The position numbers and the translations under genes were made by a program. Positions 61,501-64,000 of a stretch of DNA of 64,000 nt are shown here, piece by piece (the first letter of the stretch is position 1; every line of letters begins with the position of its first letter). Source of the DNA: Stomorhina lunata (lineage: Eukaryota; Arthropoda; Insecta; Diptera; Rhiniidae); contig OW121741.1 of assembly GCA_933228675.1 (NCBI GenBank), positions 131,329,290 to 131,393,289 of the forward strand. The letters run 5' to 3'. The notes beneath the pieces are model-generated. The model searched no databases and was not told the origin of the DNA. It saw only the letters and a list, made by a program, of their open reading frames with translations.

Positions 61501-61925
61501 AGGCAAAACATTTTAAAAATCCATAAATGGCTTAAGTTTTGTCTTAAATGGAAATCTATTATAAGAAATGCAAGATTGCAGCAGCAAGCGGCTCTAGATT
61601 CATACGTTTTTGATAGAACCAGATACAAAAAGACGGGCTATGAAGTATAATTTTATGTCTAAAAAAGTTATTGAAAATTCAATATGCCCTCCCAACCAAA
61701 TATTTACTATAAATTGATACCTCTCGATAATCATATATCCATGTCCCTACAAGGAGTTTTTTGTTCTTCAAATTCCTTTGTTTTTATTTCCATATGTTAC
61801 GGTCAAAACTAAGCCAGATCGCAGGCTCCGACCTTGTTTTCCGAAACTCATACTTTACCTACCTTATAGACCTAGTGTAAGGATTCGGCAAAGTCTTCTC
61901 AGAATAATTGAGGGAATGATGGCGA
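58526..61925. other. Intron-like or intergenic sequence
   Basis: The frame at 58873-59073 is open but unrecognised, and the segment 58750-59600 is less AT-rich than its surroundings, as if it were old insertion DNA. 59620-61300 is low-complexity A-rich sequence whose frames (60265-61020, both strands) are compositional. No gene called. Confidence 0.4.
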
Positions 61926-62836
61926 GATGCATTTCTGAAAAAGTTTTACTTCTAAAAAATTTAATAAAAGGTTGCTAATGATCCATTGGCATTTAAAAGC
62001 CTAAAGCTAGAGGTAGAAAATGGCCCAAAGATTGTCAAAGACAACCTCTTAATACCTGACATTGGAGAGGAGGTGTTATTAGGAGGACAAAGTCCAATAC
62101 CTCACAAAGATTACGATGGTTCCAGATAGGCTAATAAAAAAATTTTTAGATAAATTTGATAAACACAAAACTTTAGAGCATTTGCCACGTGAAAGACCAC
62201 CAAAACGTCTAACAAGTACAAATTTACAAGCTTTAGTCAAAAAAGTAAAAGCAAATCTAACATCTAGTGCTGAAAAAATTGCACAAAGTTTCTCACAAAG
62301 TTCTGGAAAACCAGTAAGTGCAAACACCGTAAGAAGGTATCTACACGGGTACCGTGTAAAAAACCTTACATATCAAAAGCAAACTAAACGTTTAAATTTT
62401 GCCAAAAAAAATATTTAATTACGTCCTTATTTTTTTGTAGAAGTATTCTTTTTATAAATGAAAACAAATATTCGGAATAAAAATATCCATAGATATGGCG
62501 TACCAAGAGTAAAACTTTTTAGCAGAAAAACCCCAAATCCGTAAAGCACGATGGAGGCTTCGTTATGGTCTGGTGATGTAAGTCGGTAAGCTGGTGTTTA
62601 TAGAGCCAACAACGAAAAATGAAGATTACCTTAACATTCTGAGAAGCAATCTTGCCCCTAGTGCCGAAAAATTTAGGTTAAAACTGAATTGTTTTTTTAA
62701 CAGGACAATGGTCCTAAGCATTGAGGACCTGTGGGAACGATGCATTTCTGAAAAAGTTTTACTTATAAAAAATTTAATAAAAGGTTGCTAATGATCCATT
62801 GGCATTTAAAAACCTAAAGCTAGAGGTAGAAAATGG
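61926..62836 (+). pseudogene. Tc1-like transposase pseudogene between 98-bp direct repeats
   Basis: The open frame 62116-62418 (100 codons) gives the N-terminal DNA-binding part: RERPPKRLTSTNLQALVKKV, then SSGKPVSANTVRRYLHGYRV, ending QTKRLNFAKK, as in Tc1 helix-turn-helix domains. After it, broken frames show FINENKYS (first catalytic Asp region, here Asn), KSVKHDGGFVMVW in frame pieces near 62540-62575, and DNGPKH near 62703-62722. The last third is missing. A 98-bp sequence (61926-62023) is repeated at 62739-62836 with about two differences, in the same orientation, bracketing the transposase. Inactive. Confidence 0.75.
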
Positions 62837-64000
62837 TCAAATTCGGAGGTTTGAAATGAATTTATCGTAGCCTAGAGTAAGATAAAGACGTTCAGTCATA
62901 AACCCTTGATAGTTGTCTTAGTTGTATAGACTTAGAAATTTCACTGACGAAAAGTACCTAAACATTGGCCAAGTTAGATACAATATAAAAAGTGGATAAT
63001 CTGATTATTCTGCTCATGATAAACCCACTGTGTACGATTTCATTATCGTCATATCTCTACCTTTGGAAGAGTGGTGCTGTTTTAACGACAGATTTTTGCT
63101 GCTGTAGTTTGATGGTGTTTCAATTTTATCATACGGTCACGTATACATTGTCACTTTATTTTTTGCAAAAAAGGCAAAAAAGAATTTTTTAACCAAACAA
63201 AAAAAATAAGACATTGTAGTTTTGTAGTGGTTTTAAAGCAAACCATCTTTGTTTGTTTTAATGGCATGATGGCAGCATCAGCATCACACAACTTGATTTC
63301 CCTGACTAATATCAGAATCATTCTAATATTCTGACAAGAAAAAAATAACGACCTGGAATATAGCAACCCAACCAGGCCAAATACCACTAAAACTGAAATA
63401 TCTGTTTATTTTTTTCTTTCTTCTTTTTTCAATTTGGTGGTAATTTTTGTAATTGAAGTAGTTGCTGTTAAGCTCATAACACCACAATCTCTTTAATAGC
63501 ACCAGAGTGTAGTTTAGAAGAAACTACAGAGGAAAAAGCGCAAAAAGCTGAAGCAAATGTTTGCAATATCATTGTGAAAAATTTAAGTAATATAAAGTTG
63601 CAAAAAACAAAACAAAAAAAACTATAAACTAGAAGTTTTAACTAAAGATATGATGAAGAAGTAGCAGCAGAAGAAACGATAACGAAGGAAAAAAACTCCT
63701 AGGTTTTATTACTACTTTGTTGCGCGTTCCATAACCATTGAAGCCGAAACCAACGACCGACAAAATGTTCAGTCTGTCTGTCCCAACCAACCAAACCATT
63801 CCTTAGTAGTTCTTCTTCATTATTATGCTTATTTTGTTCCTCATACTTATTGCCTTATACGAGTTCTTTATACATTCTAAAAAAAAACATACAGTAATGG
63901 AGGAAATAATAGAAAAGACACTAAATTTGAACTCTCAAGGAAATTATGAATTATCAGAAAAGTTATGAAACATTCCGCATTGCTTTAAGAGGCGTTTAAG
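62837..64000. other. Right-end sequence, possible further leader exon
   Basis: No coding exon recognised. CTCTTTAATAG at 63490-63499 could be an acceptor for an A-rich leader exon rich in GCAGCAG/AACAAAAC (63500-63700), but no clear donor follows. A 23-codon ATG frame from 63898 is too short to call. Confidence 0.3.

Noticed and set aside
63898..63969. Short ATG frame near the right end
   Set aside because: Only 23 codons and no context.

Overview
The window is eukaryotic nuclear DNA from a fly, most likely a calyptrate or other higher dipteran with a large, AT-rich genome. Evidence: spliced genes with short GT-AG introns, fly-like proteins with Q/N/S/G low-complexity stretches, CAA-rich A-rich leaders, LINE, RTE, Tc1 and hAT remnants, and abundant AT-rich minisatellites. 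I cannot name the species from sequence alone.

Layout. From about 0.6 to 29.6 kb the DNA is dominated by nine large minisatellite blocks (about 22 kb together) separated by short unique spacers. All nine share an AT-rich core centred on CTATAG (or CTATAA), followed by a 6-8 bp tag that differs from block to block. Several blocks are in opposite polarity, and one block (about 16.98-19.37 kb) reverses polarity in its middle. Four spliced protein genes occupy the centre. BBS8/TTC8 (BBSome subunit; plus strand, CDS 26446-37726, five coding exons) has one minisatellite in its probable leader intron and another, plus LINE debris, in intron 1. ARL16 (small GTPase; minus, 39121-38448) converges on BBS8. 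SNRNP40, the U5 snRNP 40-kDa WD40 protein (minus, 45946-44791), and an SFT2-family Golgi/vesicle traffic protein (minus, 48622-47938) follow. From 48.6 to 54.3 kb lie repeat debris, a perfect 15-bp-arm palindrome and a 2.7-kb terminal-inverted-repeat element that carries a nested hAT-type MITE with an exact 8-bp target duplication and a 74-nt tRNA-Ala-like sequence. From 54.3 kb to the end there is no recognisable coding exon. A GAGA-rich promoter-like stretch, A/CAA-rich sequence and a clean untranslated-exon candidate (58285-58525) suggest the 5' part of a long gene continuing to the right, interrupted by a Tc1-like pseudogene at about 62 kb.

How the genes fit together. BBS8 and ARL16 are both associated with cilia (BBS8 securely, ARL16 by more recent literature). 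Each has a full match to the RFX-factor X-box consensus upstream: 23317-23330 for BBS8 and 39198-39210 for ARL16. They therefore look like a convergent pair under RFX-type ciliary control. SNRNP40 and SFT2 are housekeeping genes without such a site that I could see.

Limits: exon borders come from splice consensus, reading frame and remembered family alignments. Novelty of any repeat cannot be judged without database searches.
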